A stretch of 64,000 bases of DNA from Micrasema longulum (Eukaryota; Arthropoda; Insecta; Trichoptera; Brachycentridae): the NCBI GenBank assembly GCA_022494885.1, contig JAGVSM010000977.1, positions 248,001 through 312,000 of the forward strand. The letters run 5' to 3'. This document shows positions 10,506-23,094 of the stretch, piece after piece; position 1 is the stretch's first letter; each line of letters begins with the position of its first letter. The notes under the pieces were generated by a model. That model was not told the origin of the DNA. It saw nothing but the letters and a program-made list of their open reading frames with translations, and did not search any database. The position numbers and the translations under genes were made by a program.

Positions 10506-11864
10506 AAAAAAAAATGTACATGTATTATTTTCTGACATGTAAACGTACAAAAAAATATAACTCGAGACACATTTCATGTAATTTCACACAATTGATTAAG
10601 CTCGTAGGATGACACTTAGTTGGCTTCACGATTGAAAATTGTATATTATTTTTAGGTAGTAATAATCTTCAAATAATATGTGTCAACATTTTATGGTAAT
10701 TTTTAGTTGAGTTTATAAGTTACAGTAGTTAAGTAACGCTACTTTTGTAATTTTCGAAACAATAGAAAAAAATGAATCACGTGTTTTGATAAATAATTGC
10801 CTTTTAATGGGAAAAAATAACGCTCGAGCAAAGCTATGGCTTTAAAAGTGTTATTTGGACTATATTCTCTGATGATGCTCTGGTCACCAAAATTCTGCAG
10901 TTGTTCCAGAAAATATAAAAGAGGTCCACAAAATAGTTTTGGCCGATAGTAAATTAAAGTTGCGCAACGCGTGAACTCTTTCCACTAGAATCCTTAAAAT
11001 TTATTCATAAATTAGCCACTGATGTAATAGTAGACAAAGAAATAAAACTTGAAAAAATTGTAGTAAACATGGACACAATACGAGTATAAAAGAATAATAT
11101 CATATACAACATTCTAAAACGAGACAAGGACAGTCGAGACTAATAAACCAGGGTGGGGTGGCGATTATAATTTTGCTTGGATATTATTTGACTGAATCGT
11201 TGATCTGTGTTAATTTTTGCGGGGTAATAAAAGATGCGTTGCGTGGAGATGGAAAATGCGGAAAAGAACAATATGCCGCCAATCAAACTTTAGCAGACAA
11301 AAATCCTACCTTTAAGAAGACAGGAAAAGGAAACAGGGACAGGAATCCGGATAATATCTCCAAGTCCTGGCTTCTGGGTAGTTTTTTCTTTTTTTGGTGA
11401 ACACGTTTGCAAAATATAAAGATGAATGTGGCGGAGCGGCGGTCAGATGATGTAAAAATGTTCAAATGCGGGCAGATGATTATAGGACGAGCAGATGCGG
11501 GCAGATAAAATTATGAACATGCAGTAGTTGACAGAAATTATCAAAAAGCGAAAAAATGTGTAATTGTTGATGTTGGTTGCTATGGATATGGAAAATTGTT
11601 CTCATGGCAACCGTAGCTACCCATGGCCATAGGGACGAGGAGAATAACTAACATTGAAAGTTGGGAGATCACAGGATGGGTAGGATAGGTGGACCTTAAC
11701 CTAAAGACTCAGAAAACCTTTTCTAAAGATGTTAAAAATATTATTATCAACAATAGAATAAGAATATAAAAAACAAAAAATATTTTATCTTTTTAATGAA
11801 CTGATATCTTAAAGATATCCCAGAAGACAGTGTATTTACTATTTTGCATCAATATTATTTGTCC
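10506..11864. other. Intergenic DNA
   Basis: No gene recognised. At 11444-11505 a short imperfect tandem repeat (gcgggcagat, three copies) is visible. Short ORFs here lack domains. Confidence 0.45.
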
Positions 11865-12680
11865 ATAAGAAAGCTCTGTTCGAAGCGCACCGCGTTTGCT
11901 CTCAGTTGAAAAAAAACAACGACGCGTCAACAATTCAGAGCGCTGGCGCTGTTTGGAGCTGTTTCAGCGCAATAAAAAGTTTTTTTCAGAGATATACAAT
12001 ATTTCATAGATTTTTCATTTCAGTATATGACAATAGATGAAACATGGATCCATCGCTACACCCCAGAGTCAAATCAGCAGTCAACTGAGTGGACAGCAGC
12101 CAGCGAATGCCGCCTAAAGCGACCAAAATAGCGAATGTTAGCTGTAGGGTATTGGGCTCCGTATTTTAGGATGCGCACGGTATTTTATTCATCGATTAAC
12201 TCGAGAAAGGAACCATCAATAGCAAATATTACATGGCGTTGTTGATGCGTTTGACGGAAGGAATTGCGTAAAAACAAACCCAAATGAAGAAGAAAAAAGT
12301 GTTATTTTACCAAGACAATGGACTGTTTCACAACACGATGGTAACGATGGCCAAATTGCTTGAATTGAACTTCGTATTGCTTCCGCAACTACCGTATTTT
12401 TCAGATTTGTCCCCCAGCACCCAGTAGCTGTTCGCAGACCTCAAAAAGATGCTCCAGGGAAAAGATTTGGCTCCAACGAAGAAGTGATTGCTGAAACTGA
12501 AGCCTGTTTTGAGGCCAAGGATAAATCGTTACTAATAATCTTACGATAATCCTACAAAAATGGCATCTAAATGTTAGAGATGCGTTGGAATTAATGCATG
12601 CCACTGAACAAGACTATGTTAATGAATAAAGTTAAATTTTGATTAAACGTTGTTGTTTTATCAGGCATCATAAGAAATTA
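11865..12680 (+). mobile_element. Mariner transposase pseudogene
   Basis: Reading across frames gives IRKLCSK, then CLELFQRNKK, then MTIDETWIHRYTPES, the first catalytic Asp block of mariner (DETW). Next come VLFYQDNG, the second Asp block, and LPYFSDLSPS where mariners have the third Asp block (DLAPSD). The third catalytic Asp is replaced and followed by a stop. DLKKMLQGKD and a LKPVLRPR region follow. Several stops, frame changes and a short internal loss near 11960-12030 show that it is inactive. The N-terminal helix-turn-helix part is missing or unreadable. Terminal repeats were not resolved. Confidence 0.85.
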
Positions 12681-12771
12681 TTAAGTTGTGATGTGTTATG
12701 CGTATTGTAATATTGTTGCAATAATTTACTTTTATGTTTTTTCTGTACGTTGAAATAAATACCTTCCTAGT

Positions 12772-12955
12772 ATTAAAATATTACAACGGAGATGAAGAAC
12801 ATTTCAGAAAAGGTAATAAAGAAGTCTAGGCATCTACAGGGCTTATGACCTGTCATTAGCTGGTTTAAGTGGCCACTTTACACACTGTGTAACATTCACC
12901 ATTCTGCCCATATTTAAACATCTATATTCCTTCAATTCTTTCATCTTCACCTTCC
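12772..12955 (+). mobile_element. MITE family M1, copy 1
   Basis: Begins near aatattacaacggagatgaag and contains agtctaggcatctacaggg, cttatgacctgtcat and ggtttaagtggccac, ending near ttcttt catcttc. Copies lie at 39515-39690 (same orientation), 25064-25197 (shorter, with clean inverted termini) and 58745-59530 (opposite orientation, interrupted). Confidence 0.7.
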
Positions 12956-13021
12956 TAGTAGTAAAGCAAAAAATATTGATGTGTATAACATCTTAATCAT
13001 CATTCATGATTTACCTTCTTT

Positions 13022-13391
13022 TTTTTTTTTTAAATATATTTGGACCCCTGTATTTAGTAGCCTTACGTGTCATGTACAAGGCTAAGGTACTCGAAAAAAA
13101 AAAAGTTTTTGTTTGTCTTGGAAATGGGATGTTCGATCACTGATTTTGGTTTATTACCTTTATGAGTCCAATCACCATTGTTGCAAAGTTCAAGAACAAT
13201 GGCGCATGATAACTACTTTTTACTACAGTGTGGATATCTGTTAAGGATATTCCTTCTTTCCTGCATTCTGCTTCAAGATTATGGCGTTGCAAACTGAAAA
13301 ATGGGCACTGAAATAACAGATGTTCTATACTCTGTGAAGAAATATCATCGCATGGACAATAGTCAATGACACTATAATGGAACAATGATTT
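13022..13391 (-). mobile_element. I/R1-type LINE, C-terminal ORF2 and 3' UTR
   Basis: On the minus strand an open frame of about 85 codons encodes YCPCDDISSQSIEHLLFQCP, the Cys/His zinc-binding motif (CxC...H...C) seen after the RT or RNase H domain in I, R1 and related LINEs. It ends with MVIGLIKVINQNQ and a stop, then a 3' UTR down to a tract of T on the plus strand at about 13020. The copy is 5' truncated where a family A SINE begins. Relatives are at 5650-5930 and 41202-41788. Confidence 0.8.
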
Positions 13392-13625
13392 ACCTTTACG
13401 CACTAACGGTACATAGGTACACCAACCGCAGTGAATTTTGATATTTTTGCTACACGAAGGTAAGATAATCAGTATTACGCTTCAGGTGCCAGTCTAGGGA
13501 CTATGTAATAATTCAGTGTAAAAAACCTTTTAAAATGAATATTTCATGTCATGTGTCGGAAATCGAACCCGAGACCTCTTATATGGTAGGAAAACGGGCT
13601 GACTATTAAACGGCGAGGCGGATAA
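13391..13625 (-). mobile_element. SINE family A, minus strand
   Basis: Complement of the family A plan: tail landmarks near 13405-13440, aggtgccagtctagggac at 13481, and the B-box complement aaatcgaacccgagacctc at 13559. The head is degenerate at its outer end. Confidence 0.8.
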
Positions 13626-13639
13626 TATATGAATAACAA

Positions 13640-14075
13640 TTTCCAAAATAAAAAAAACATTAAATTTTACGTAGGTACGAAAGTGTTATGAATGCAAAAT
13701 AATATTTTTCTGTGCTATAACAAATAAATCTAAATGTTATTGAATATTTTTATATAACCACTTACCGACTTTTCTATGTTCACCGGTTTCAAGACGTGCT
13801 CGTCTCTTCGTCTGGACACCAATTAAACTAACATGCAAAACCCACTACACACCGTCACCATAATTGTTGCACGAAAATGGCGGCCTCTGCGGTGTAATGG
13901 TAAAGATACTTGACTCACGGATGGAAGGTTCCGGGTTCGATTCTCGGTGAGAACAGAAAAAATAAATGTGGTTTTTAGTGTCTTGACCTGTTGTGGTGCA
14001 AAAGATAGATAAAAACCTACATGCCTATTTGAAATCACATACATTTAGTTGGCGACCCTGACTGATTAATTTGTA
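13640..14075 (-). repeat. Hammerhead-bearing repeat, split by a SINE
   Basis: Complementary copy of the repeat at 258-480. The minus strand contains CAGACGAAGAGACG, then CGTCTTGAAACCGGT, and a following tagaaaagtcggtaagtgg. CTGA is changed to CAGA and the base after CCGGT is G, both expected to block hammerhead cleavage. A family B SINE (13877-14007) separates the two parts; the remainder resumes as gaaatcacatacatttag at about 14031, matching the complement of 285-305. Confidence 0.55.
13877..14007 (+). mobile_element. SINE family B
   Basis: tRNA-like head with gcggtgtaatggtaaagata, acttgactcacgg and the B box ggttccgggttcgattctc. The short body ends gacctgttgtggtgcaaaa. The full body is better kept at 21508-21690 and 56651-56837. 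Confidence 0.85.
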
Positions 14076-14119
14076 TCCAAATATTTAATAATATTAAGTA
14101 AAATGTTTGACCACAAAGT

Positions 14120-14629
14120 TAATTTATTTATTTTATTTTATTTTATTTATTTTACATAAACGGCATAAATTGCCTTTAACATATATTGAACATAAATATG
14201 AAAAAAAAAATACATATTTAAAAACATAACAAAAAATTATAAAATTACATAACTATAACAATAGTAACAAGTAGGTAAATACACATAAGCAACCAAAAAT
14301 ATAAACGAAATAAATACATAAATATGAAAAAACAAAAAAAGGAAAAACAATGCTCAATACAAATAAATGTATTTATTTGACAGATTTATTTATTTATTTA
14401 CTTTCTTTCTTTTGACGCTCATGGGGCTTTTACATTATACATACTATATAATAAGAAAAAGTTACACATTAAACATAATTATCATTTTTTCAAATATACA
14501 AAATTATAAAAAATATTTTTAAAATTTAAAAATAAAGTTACATAGTTAACATAATACACTATTAAGACATAATACATACATTATATTATGTTTATAATAT
14601 AAGGCATAGTAGGATTAAAATAAAACATG
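14120..14629 (-). mobile_element. Two stacked retroelement 3' ends
   Basis: Going along the minus strand, one AT-rich body ends in a TAAA-rich tail at about 14380-14400, and a second ends in a TAAAA-rich tail at about 14120-14160. Both share the orientation of the LINE that starts at 14630. They look like 3' ends of LINEs truncated to UTR only. The families are not identified. Confidence 0.4.
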
Positions 14630-17600
14630 ATATTTTTTTTTTTTTTTTTTTACACCGGTAAACTTAACTTTAAAGTGAAGTTATCCAAAATGTTGAAAAC
14701 TGAAAAGGGTTTTATAAACTAAAAATATAAAACATAACACGGGCTAACTTTTAAGCATACATAAATAAATGCGATCGAAGATTTATTGACTAGACTCCGT
14801 CGCGTCGCCGTCGGTCGCCTGTAGTACTTTGGTCTTGAATATGCTCAATGAGTAACGAAATATATCAACATCGCCATATTTATTACCAAGGCGATGGAGT
14901 CTAGCTATAGGTGAATTTACATAGTAGTTGTGCCCGCTGGACACCTCGACAAACACCGACTTATTTCGTGTGCGGCGGGATGGTATTTTAATATTAACCA
15001 GTCCCGTTAAATCAGGCCTGTCCAGCGCGCCATTTACTATTTTATATAGGTTAAGATTCTCTAATTCGAGAGAGTAGACAATTTTAAATTATTTGATAGG
15101 AAATTGTAGTCGATTTGGTCAACAGGAATATTAAGTTTAAAATTTATGAAGCGAAGGAATTTATGTTGGACTTTTTCTAATTTTATGTTATGTATTTTAT
15201 AGCAAGGTGACCAAATTATTGAATTATACTCTAAGTTACTCCGAACTAAGGCAACATATAAAGATTTAAGCGAATCGATGGAATTAAAATCCTTCACCGT
15301 TCTCAGCAAATATCCGAGACACTTCATTGCCTTGTTAGTAACTGCATCAATGTGTGGAGCAAATGACAACTTGTCATCGAACACTATACCTAAATCTTTT
15401 ATTTATGTAACTCTTACGAGATCTGTGTTATTTATATTATAAGAGAAGTTGATTGAAGTTCTATTACGGGTAAACGTAATAACACTGCACTTGTCAATAT
15501 TAAGAAACAGCTCATTTCTCTGACACCAAGTATATAGACTCGCCAGGTTTGATTGAAGAGATTCACAGTCACTAACAGAAGCAATAGTCTGAAATAATTT
15601 CAGGTCATCAGCAAATAAAAGAATGTCCACTCCCTCGAATATCGATACAATATCATTAACGAAAAGCAAAAACAAAACAGGACCTAAGTGAGATCCCTGA
15701 GGAACTCCACTAGATGCCTCAAACTGATAAAACCCATAACCGAATACTTTGACTAAAATTTTTTTAGATGATAAGTAGCTTTTGCACCACTTTAAATGTT
15801 TCCCGAGATTCTTAATAGTTTTAATTTGTGTACTAAAATCGCATGTGACACCTTATCAAAAGCATTACTAAAGTCAGTATAGATCGTATCAGTTTGCCGG
15901 CGTTTCTCCATAGCTTCTATAAGCCGATGCTGATACAACATTAAATTTGTCGTTGTAGATCTTCCTGTAACAAATCCATGTTGTAATGGGGATATAACTT
16001 TTTTTATTTCTGGAGTAAGCTTTATTAAAAAAATTGATTCTAATAGTTTAGGTATAGTTGACTGCATGCAGATGGGTCTATAATTAGCAATATCTGATTT
16101 ATCACCCTTTTTAAAAATAGGTGTCAAGAAGCTGGCTTTCCATCTTTCGGGAAAGATACCAGTTTTTATGGATAAATTAAAAAATTTAGTAAGTGGATCA
16201 GTCAAGGAAGAACTACATTGGGTGAGGAAGAGGGGAGGAATATTATCTGGTCCAGAACTTTGCTTGGATCCAATTTGCTTATCCCAATTTTTATATCGGC
16301 ATTAGTAAACAAACAGATATTAAAATCAATCAAATTCGTACAAACAAAATCGTGCAGTTCTGGATCAGTCTCTGAACTATATACACTACTAAAGTAGTCG
16401 GCAAACAAGTTAACAACATCTTGTGGTGCGTCGGCCATTCTACTGCCATAATACATTGTGGATGGAATTCCAGACTCTTTACAATTGAGAGTATTAAAAA
16501 ATTTAAAAATATGTTTAGGGTTGCTTAGGGCCTCTTGTTTAAATTTTAAAATACCATTACGATAACATATTTTGGAGAGATTTTTAGCCTGAGCTCGCAG
16601 TTTAGTAAACTAAGTTAATATCTCGAGATTTTTTATAAGTAGCATGAACAATTTTTTTGTTACGTATGACTTTGATAAGTTGGCTATTAAACCATTTAGG
16701 ATACTCATTCAAAATAAACTTGGTTTTAGGAACATATGTTTCAATGGCTGTGTTAAGGATGCTATAAAATTGGTCAGTTATAGTATCGATATTTGATTCC
16801 TGGTTTATAAAACTCCAGTCAATAGTCGAAAGAAATGAATTAATTGCTGGATAATCTGCTTTAAAAAATTAGACTTAATATTATAAGTTTTGTACTTTTG
16901 AGTTATCGAGGTATTGAATCTAATTATTAAAGGTGGATGGTAAACATCAATAGGTGGACTATGGTCATTTGCAACTTCCACAGATATGTTGTCCGAGTTG
17001 GAAAACACGAGATCCAAGAGACGATTGAGGCTATTGTAAACATAATTGACTTGCCGAAGGTTTAAAAAATTTGACATTTCGATGATTTCGTTGGAGCCAT
17101 GGTTGATGACATCGCCGGATTTGGTCTTGCTGTTCAAAGGATCCCACTGCACATTTGGCAAATTATAATCACCTGTGAGGACGATGGTTGCATCGGGGTA
17201 TTTTCTACGAAGGTTTTCAACTTCTAAGTAATGATCTCTGTAGATGTTTGCATCTGACATAGGGGGAGTGTATACACTTCCTATAATTATTTTTTCTTTT
17301 TTGGATGATATCATAACAAATAATTGTTCGATGTTTGTTTTAGTGCATTTTAATATGCGTGACGAAAACTTTGTATTAACTGCAATCAATACACCCCCTC
17401 CACGAGACCTTCGCTAGTATTTTTGTTCCGATCGTTTCTATATATCGAGTGGTTACAAAACCCTAATTCCGAATTGTTCAGTTCCTTAGTAAGCCATGTT
17501 TCTGTAAGTGAGAAAACAAGGAAATATGTCGTTGGTAGTGACACCTTAAGTTGAAGTAATTAAGTCTTTAATCCTCTTACATTCTGGTAGTAAATCTTGA

Positions 17601-17830
17601 TGGATTGTCCTTTTTTGAAAACCCTTTAACTATTTTGGGATTGTTGTTAGTATATTTGATTGTAATATCGGACTCCCCGTTTGCCCTCCGACTTTCCAAC
17701 CCATTACGTAATTTGTTGAGGTGTGATCTTTGTAGCGGCGATTGGTCCTGGTAAATCCGAATGTTGTTCTTTATGTTGAGTTTTTTGCTCAACATAAAAC
17801 GTTTTTTGCTCAATTTAAAAATTAATAGCA
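14630..17830 (-). mobile_element. CR1/Jockey-type LINE, ORF1 end plus nearly full ORF2 (pseudogene)
   Basis: The longest transposon copy in the window, with a minus-strand A tract at 14630-14652 as 3' tail. At 17577-17813 is the C-terminus of ORF1 (IRIYQDQSPLQRSH and RRANGESDITIKY). ORF2 follows: an AP endonuclease with LTETWL near 17500, VLTGDYNLPNVQWDP near 17180 and LLDLVFSN near 16990; an RT with NYRPI near 16080, TDFSNAFDKV near 15860 (motif A), GVPQGSHLGP near 15690 and LLFADDLKLF near 15610 (catalytic FADD). Beyond it are SNLEYNSIIWSPCY and a C-terminal IKIPSRRTRNKSVF block ending near 14790. At least five breaks divide ORF2, so it is dead. The 5' part of ORF1 is missing. Confidence 0.92.
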
Positions 17831-20261
17831 GTTTGCATTTTTTTTGTGAGACTTGTTTTTGGATTTGTAATTTACTTCATTCGCCCGGTCGAAGGTCGTT
17901 ATTATAATTTGTCAAATTTTGTAAAAAAAAAAATCCAAAACCATTATGTGTTTGCATATTCGCTAAAGTAATATAAATCATACAAAAAAACAACTTACTT
18001 ATGTGTGTTGTTCAGTTACATCAGTGTATTTTTAATGGCAGACGATGGTTTTTAAAACAATTTATTTGTCACGAAATAAACGACAGAGAAACAATGAATT
18101 TGACCCACAAAAAATGTCTGCTATTAAATTGTATTGAAGTTCTATTTTTGTATGTACGATCATCATTTTGATGAAATTATATGAAAGTTATAAATAATTA
18201 CCACAATCGTCATTTTGACTTTGTGAATGCTTCAATAAAATATCCAGTACATTGATGCTTTATCATGGTTTACGTTGAAAACAAAATAATAATAATAATT
18301 TGCCTATAGCGCAAAAAAAATCATTACGTTATAAGTATTTTATCTATGGTAGTAAGTTGCTTACCTTTAATTTTTTAGTTTATTTATTTTTTTCAAATTT
18401 AAATATCACAGACACGATATTAATTACTTTATAAAATAATAGTAACGCGACGCGAAGATCGATTGTTTACGTCATTCGAAAATACAAGTTATTTCTATAT
18501 CGTGTTCCTCAACGGAGCAAAAAAAGTGATTAGTATTTTTTTACTTCTTAGTAAGACTTCTTGTTCGTGTATTAAATATTATATTAAAAAAAAACAAAGA
18601 CGAAGGGCTTAAATTAAACTCAAAATGACTCCCGGTATTACACACGACAAAAATGACTGCAACATGGTGCTAACTTCTAGTACATAAACATTTTTTTTTT
18701 CTACGAAGATGGGTCAACGGTAGCCAAAAACTCATGCATTCAACCTATATGCTAACTCCCAAAAAGACGATACCCACACATTATCATGATTCGAAAAAAG
18801 AACAATGCAATGATATATGAAAATATTTATAATGCCACCTAATCTACTGCGTGGACAATGGAAAACGTGCTTGGAAATCCTTAGCCTTGCATTGATACTT
18901 GGAAAAAAAACTTTATAGGCTATGCGCAGCAAACGTTTTATTTAGGAAGATGTTATTTTATAAGTAGGATTACATTGAAGACCGTTTTTATGCGTCTACG
19001 CACGGCGCGCCATATGGCACGTTTAATTAGAGTCATAATAAACCTTTTGCATCTTCTTCAGTAATAAACTCGTCTTGTTAAGAACTGATTTGAAGCTGTG
19101 ATTTTGGGCGGTAAAAATGGAAAAAAGTTTATTTTACGTTGAGAAATAGCTTAGCTCATTGGATTGAAGCCACACTATTTTGGTGAATTGGCTAATACAA
19201 AATCATACTAAACTAAATGGAAAATAACATTGTTTTTAACCACTTATTTTTTATTTTTCCAACCGACTGGTTTCAAAGCTACACAAACTTTATTATAAAG
19301 GTACTTAACTAACGAATTCTTTCTTATTTTATTTTAACTGCGTTTACTAAATATTACAAACACACGAACATGTGAAGCTAATAAATCAAGTCTTTTTGTC
19401 TATTCAAACCATGCCAAATATGGCATTGGTTGTTGATTTTTTTATCTGTTATAATTGTCTATCTATTTGAGTTAAAAAGAGCAGCGTTGTATTTTATTTA
19501 TTGCTTTACTGTGAATTTTCGCTGCTCGCTAGTTGTTTGAAATCTATTTTTTAGGTCAATTAGCTACCTTTTAACTCGTATTGATTTGAATGTGTGATTT
19601 AAATTAGTATTTATTTTTTTATACCAGAACATGCCAGAAGGTTTACTTACAGAGGTAAATTACAGCACGGAACGCCTTGGTTCTTTTAACAATGAAACTA
19701 ATAGGATTTATTGGTTGATTTTCTTCTTTTAAATCCAGTGGTCTAAAAAATTACATTTTCAAAAATTTGTTGTCTAAAGTAGTCGAATAAGTTTAGTCCG
19801 TGACCAGACGGATAATATATACAGTAAACAGTTTTGTTTGAGAAATTAAATTGGAATAATCGAGAGGGGACAAATCCTCGTTGTAGTCAAGTGGTCAGCG
19901 CGTACACCAACAATATTTAAGAGTGAAAAAAAAAATTTTGTCTACTTATTTGCAGCATAAAAAAAAAATTTGAATTTGTAATTTATTAATTCATTGCATT
20001 TGCCACGCCCCTAATACGTCACGATTCATGTTAATTATCAACTTTGTTCCCAACCGTTAAAACTTTTATAGAACATCGTCACGAATCTTGACGTCACAAT
20101 TATCAATGTCGCGTTTTTCTAGTCTTTTTCAAAGTTATACATGAAAACATCTCTCCACAATATCCACATTAATTTGAAAAATACAATTATTTTTTCTAAG
20201 TCCATTTTATATATTTATATCGGTATTCGTATAATATGATATTTCCCTATTATATTTTTTT
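17831..20261. other. AT-rich intergenic DNA with one repeat fragment
   Basis: No gene recognised. At 19175-19300 a fragment shares ttccaaccgactggtttcaaagc with the block at 21415-21440 (complement GAAACC...GTCGG). At 19876-19913 a short tRNA-like head (gtagtcaagtggtcagcgcg) is left from a SINE. The rest shows nothing. Confidence 0.5.
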
Positions 20262-20340
20262 TTGCAATATTTCACTGTTTGGGGACTGGCGCCTAAGGCG
20301 TAAAACTGATCATCTTACCTTTACATAACATATGTATTTA
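20262..20340 (+). mobile_element. SINE family A, body fragment
   Basis: Contains ggggactggcgcctaaggcg and aaactgatcatcttacc, the middle of family A, without head or tail. Confidence 0.65.
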
Positions 20341-21299
20341 TTTATTTATACTTTTAAATTGTTTGTATTCTTTTTTTATACATAATGATGTTCCCTCACT
20401 AGGGTATTCCGTGCCGAGGGAAACATTTTACAAAATGTGAAACATGCCTAAGATTAGCTAATTAACGAAGTTAACATAACAATAACAATAAAAAAACGTA
20501 ATTAATCGAATTAACCTTATTATAATTAACACAATAAAAAACTAAAATATTCATAAAAAACATAACCAATTTGTATAGACCAATAGAAAAAAATTCACAA
20601 ACAGTGCACACATTTTACCTATTTGGCTTCATCCACTCATCGATCCGTGCGCAACCCACTTCCACTATCTATTTCTTAATAGCAATTTTATATGATATAT
20701 ATATACGCTGAATTTAGTGTACCTAAGAATGTAGTATAAAAAATCGTTTCTAAGAATGTGTATGATGATTATGTAGTCAATTAAAAATACAGTTTTTGTA
20801 AACATCGTACGCTTTCGTATAAATATATGATGTGCTGATTGACATAGAAAAATAATTAATATGTAAAACAAATGAAAACAGTTTTTGTGACTGGCAAATT
20901 CTAGCATATCTTTGCGATCGAGGTCTAACAAATATTTTAAATACACCTATTATATATGCAAAAATGTTAAATAAGTCAACGAAATATTTATTTGCCTAAT
21001 TTAAAAACCAATTATCGTGTTTTTCGTTAAAATAACTATGTTTTAAAAGAGAATCGTTGTCTATTTTTAATTAAAAGATTCTTCCTTGAAAGCAGCGTCT
21101 AAAAGGAAAATTTCATCTTGAAACTGGATAGTTATAATAATAAGCATTTTATTCTGTAAAGCAAGTGGGGAAGAATGGAAATCACAAAAATTGTAAATTC
21201 CATTCTTATGTTAGTTTTGTGCACCAGAAATCCTTAAGGAGGTCCTTATAAGTCCAAGCACAATATTGTTGATTAAATCCATATTTTTACTTCGTAACT
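20341..21299. other. AT-rich intergenic DNA, nothing recognised
   Basis: The tattccgtgccgagggaaac stretch near 20405 may be the end of a retroelement. A 93-codon minus-strand ORF at 20665-20946 has no domain. Confidence 0.4.
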
Positions 21300-21440
21300 C
21301 TCATGATAAATTATAATTTATTTTAATATAAAGTTTATATTTGAAGCACTGACTTTGTGGTTATTCATTATAATAAAATAAATAAAACAACTTTGTTTTT
21401 ACCAATAATTTTTATTTTCCACCGACCGGTTTCAAAGCAT
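21300..21440 (-). repeat. GAAACCGGTC-ended repeat fragment
   Basis: The minus strand has GAAACCGGTCGGTGG followed by an AT-rich tract. It resembles the 3' half of the hammerhead-bearing repeat at 258-480, but no CTGANGA is seen. The stretch actttgtggtt (21350) matches 43827, next to the third copy. Confidence 0.4.
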
Positions 21441-21466
21441 TGTGACTGTGGAATAATCTACCCACT

Positions 21467-21690
21467 AATGTCGGTGTAGTGGTCAAGACGCTTGACTCCC
21501 CACGGCGGCTTCCGTGGTGTAGTGGTCAAGACGCTTGACTCACGCACGGAAGGTTCCGGGTTCGATTCCCGGTGAGAATACAAAAATTAAAAGTGCGATT
21601 TTTCTCAAGCCTGGGTGCTCTGTGATGTAATTCACCACTGTAATTAGGCCTCCTGGCCTGTTGTGGTGCAAAAAAAAATGTTAAAATGTT
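21467..21690 (+). mobile_element. SINE family B with duplicated head
   Basis: The head gtgtagtggtcaagacgctt occurs twice, starting near 21474 and 21517, a 43-base offset. The second copy continues through the B box (ggttccgggttcgattccc) into the full body with gcctgggtgctctgtgatg, ttaggcctcctggcctgttg and a short A-rich end. The partial duplication may reflect a tandem insertion or slippage at reverse transcription. Confidence 0.8.
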
Positions 21691-21699
21691 TAAAAAAAA

Positions 21700-22030
21700 A
21701 TGTTAGAGAAGCCCCTTCTTTATTTACATTTAAGTCAAGATTAAAATGTCACTATCTAAATATTTAAATTGTTCCTTTATCCTTCTTCTTTCCTTCCCAT
21801 CCCCTCTCCTCTCTTCATAGTATAGTGTTAATTTTTTAAAAATATATATTTATTTTTGTTATTCTTTGTTTTTAATTTTTGTATAAAATTGTAAGATTCA
21901 ATATGTCCATGTATTTATAATTTTTTCAAACTGAACGTTTTGGGTAGGTAGAAAGAAATTGTCTTGAGGCAATATGCCTGCCCTTATATGTATATATATA
22001 TTGCTCACTTACATATAATATATTTTTATA
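21700..22030 (+). mobile_element. LINE family A-like 3' end
   Basis: The first 60 bases read VREAPSLFTFKSRLKCHYL then a stop, the same place as the TLSLFKARLKKHL end of the 2150-2714 copy. The 3' UTR has tttcaaactgaacg, then the small stem ttgaggcaatatgcctgccc. A very similar UTR ends the copy at 23385-23790. Confidence 0.75.
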
Positions 22031-22082
22031 TATTTTTTTTTTTTGTTTTTTTTTGTTTGTAAACGCGACTTGAAGACTTTTT

Positions 22083-22395
22083 GCATTGATGCTGATCATT
22101 AGGAAGATCTCGCCAGGGATAGAGATGTGTGGAGAGGAGCCGTAAAGGAGGGAAAAGCGGCACACGACGACCTCTGGCTGGAAAATTGGAGGCTTAAAAA
22201 ACTGCGAAGAAGGCAGCTACCTACTGGAGCCCCCCCCACAACCTGGAAGTGTGAGAATGTGGCGGACTGTGCTGGTACAATCACCGGAAAAGCTGTCTTT
22301 CCCAGTCTTTTATTAAGTGTACATCACCATCGTCTTTCGAAGACGGACGGTTGCCACATAGATGTATTTAGTTGGCTAGTGGTAGAAATGACTTT
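22083..22395 (+). mobile_element. Possible LINE ORF2 C-terminus
   Basis: The frame reads LARDRDVWRGAVKEG, then TTWKCENVADCAGTI, then a His-rich LLLSVHHHR. RTE-like and other LINE ORF2 proteins often end with a DR..WR block followed by a Cys/His finger. The order fits but the finger spacing is not regular. The base composition is richer in G+C than the surroundings. Confidence 0.35.
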
Positions 22396-23094
22396 CTCCA
22401 CAGGATGAAATAAATCCAGAGTTCTAATGCATTTGGCACTTAACCATCTGGTAAAGCCCCTGGAACCAATATTAACACTAACGGAATACCAATCATGTAT
22501 TTTTATTGAAAAGGGTCGTTTCTAGAAAGCACTTGAAAACTATATGCTTCAACTTGTGAGAAATATTATTTTGCGTAAATCTCAGGATGTAGCGTGGGAA
22601 GAATAAATGTACCTATTTTTTGTATCAAACCTACACCTCCAAAGAACCAACATTTGCATTATATAAATCCATACTCAGTCCTTTGGAAGAAAAATTAAAA
22701 ATGTAATTTCTTGTGGTTACTACGTCACTCTGACGTAATACTTAGTTTAAATGAATACGGTAGATTTTAAGAGTGACAGTAGAATGCTTTTTGTAATGTC
22801 TTTTAAATAATAAATTAATATACAGCATCTTCGTGTCTTGTCAATTGACAGATTAATTGATCTGTTGGACTTCGAATATTTATTCTATGTGTGCCACACT
22901 ACATCGGCACATAACATCTTAAATGTTTAGATTTGCTGCGCAGTAATGTTTTTTATCAAGGAAATACCTACTTATTTCATGTTTTGGAGATATGGCGTTT
23001 GTTCAGGCGACTTCAATTTTTAACTGGCGCGTCTTGGCGCCGGCTATTTGCTTCATTACAACACTAATTATTCTCGTACATAAAAAAGGGGAAC
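22396..23094. other. Intergenic DNA, nothing recognised
   Basis: Short ORFs only. A GC-richer patch with ctggcgcgtcttggcgccgg lies near 23023-23042. Confidence 0.4.

Noticed and set aside
21508..21580. tRNA gene
   Set aside because: Same reason: it is the head of SINE family B, which continues into the family body.
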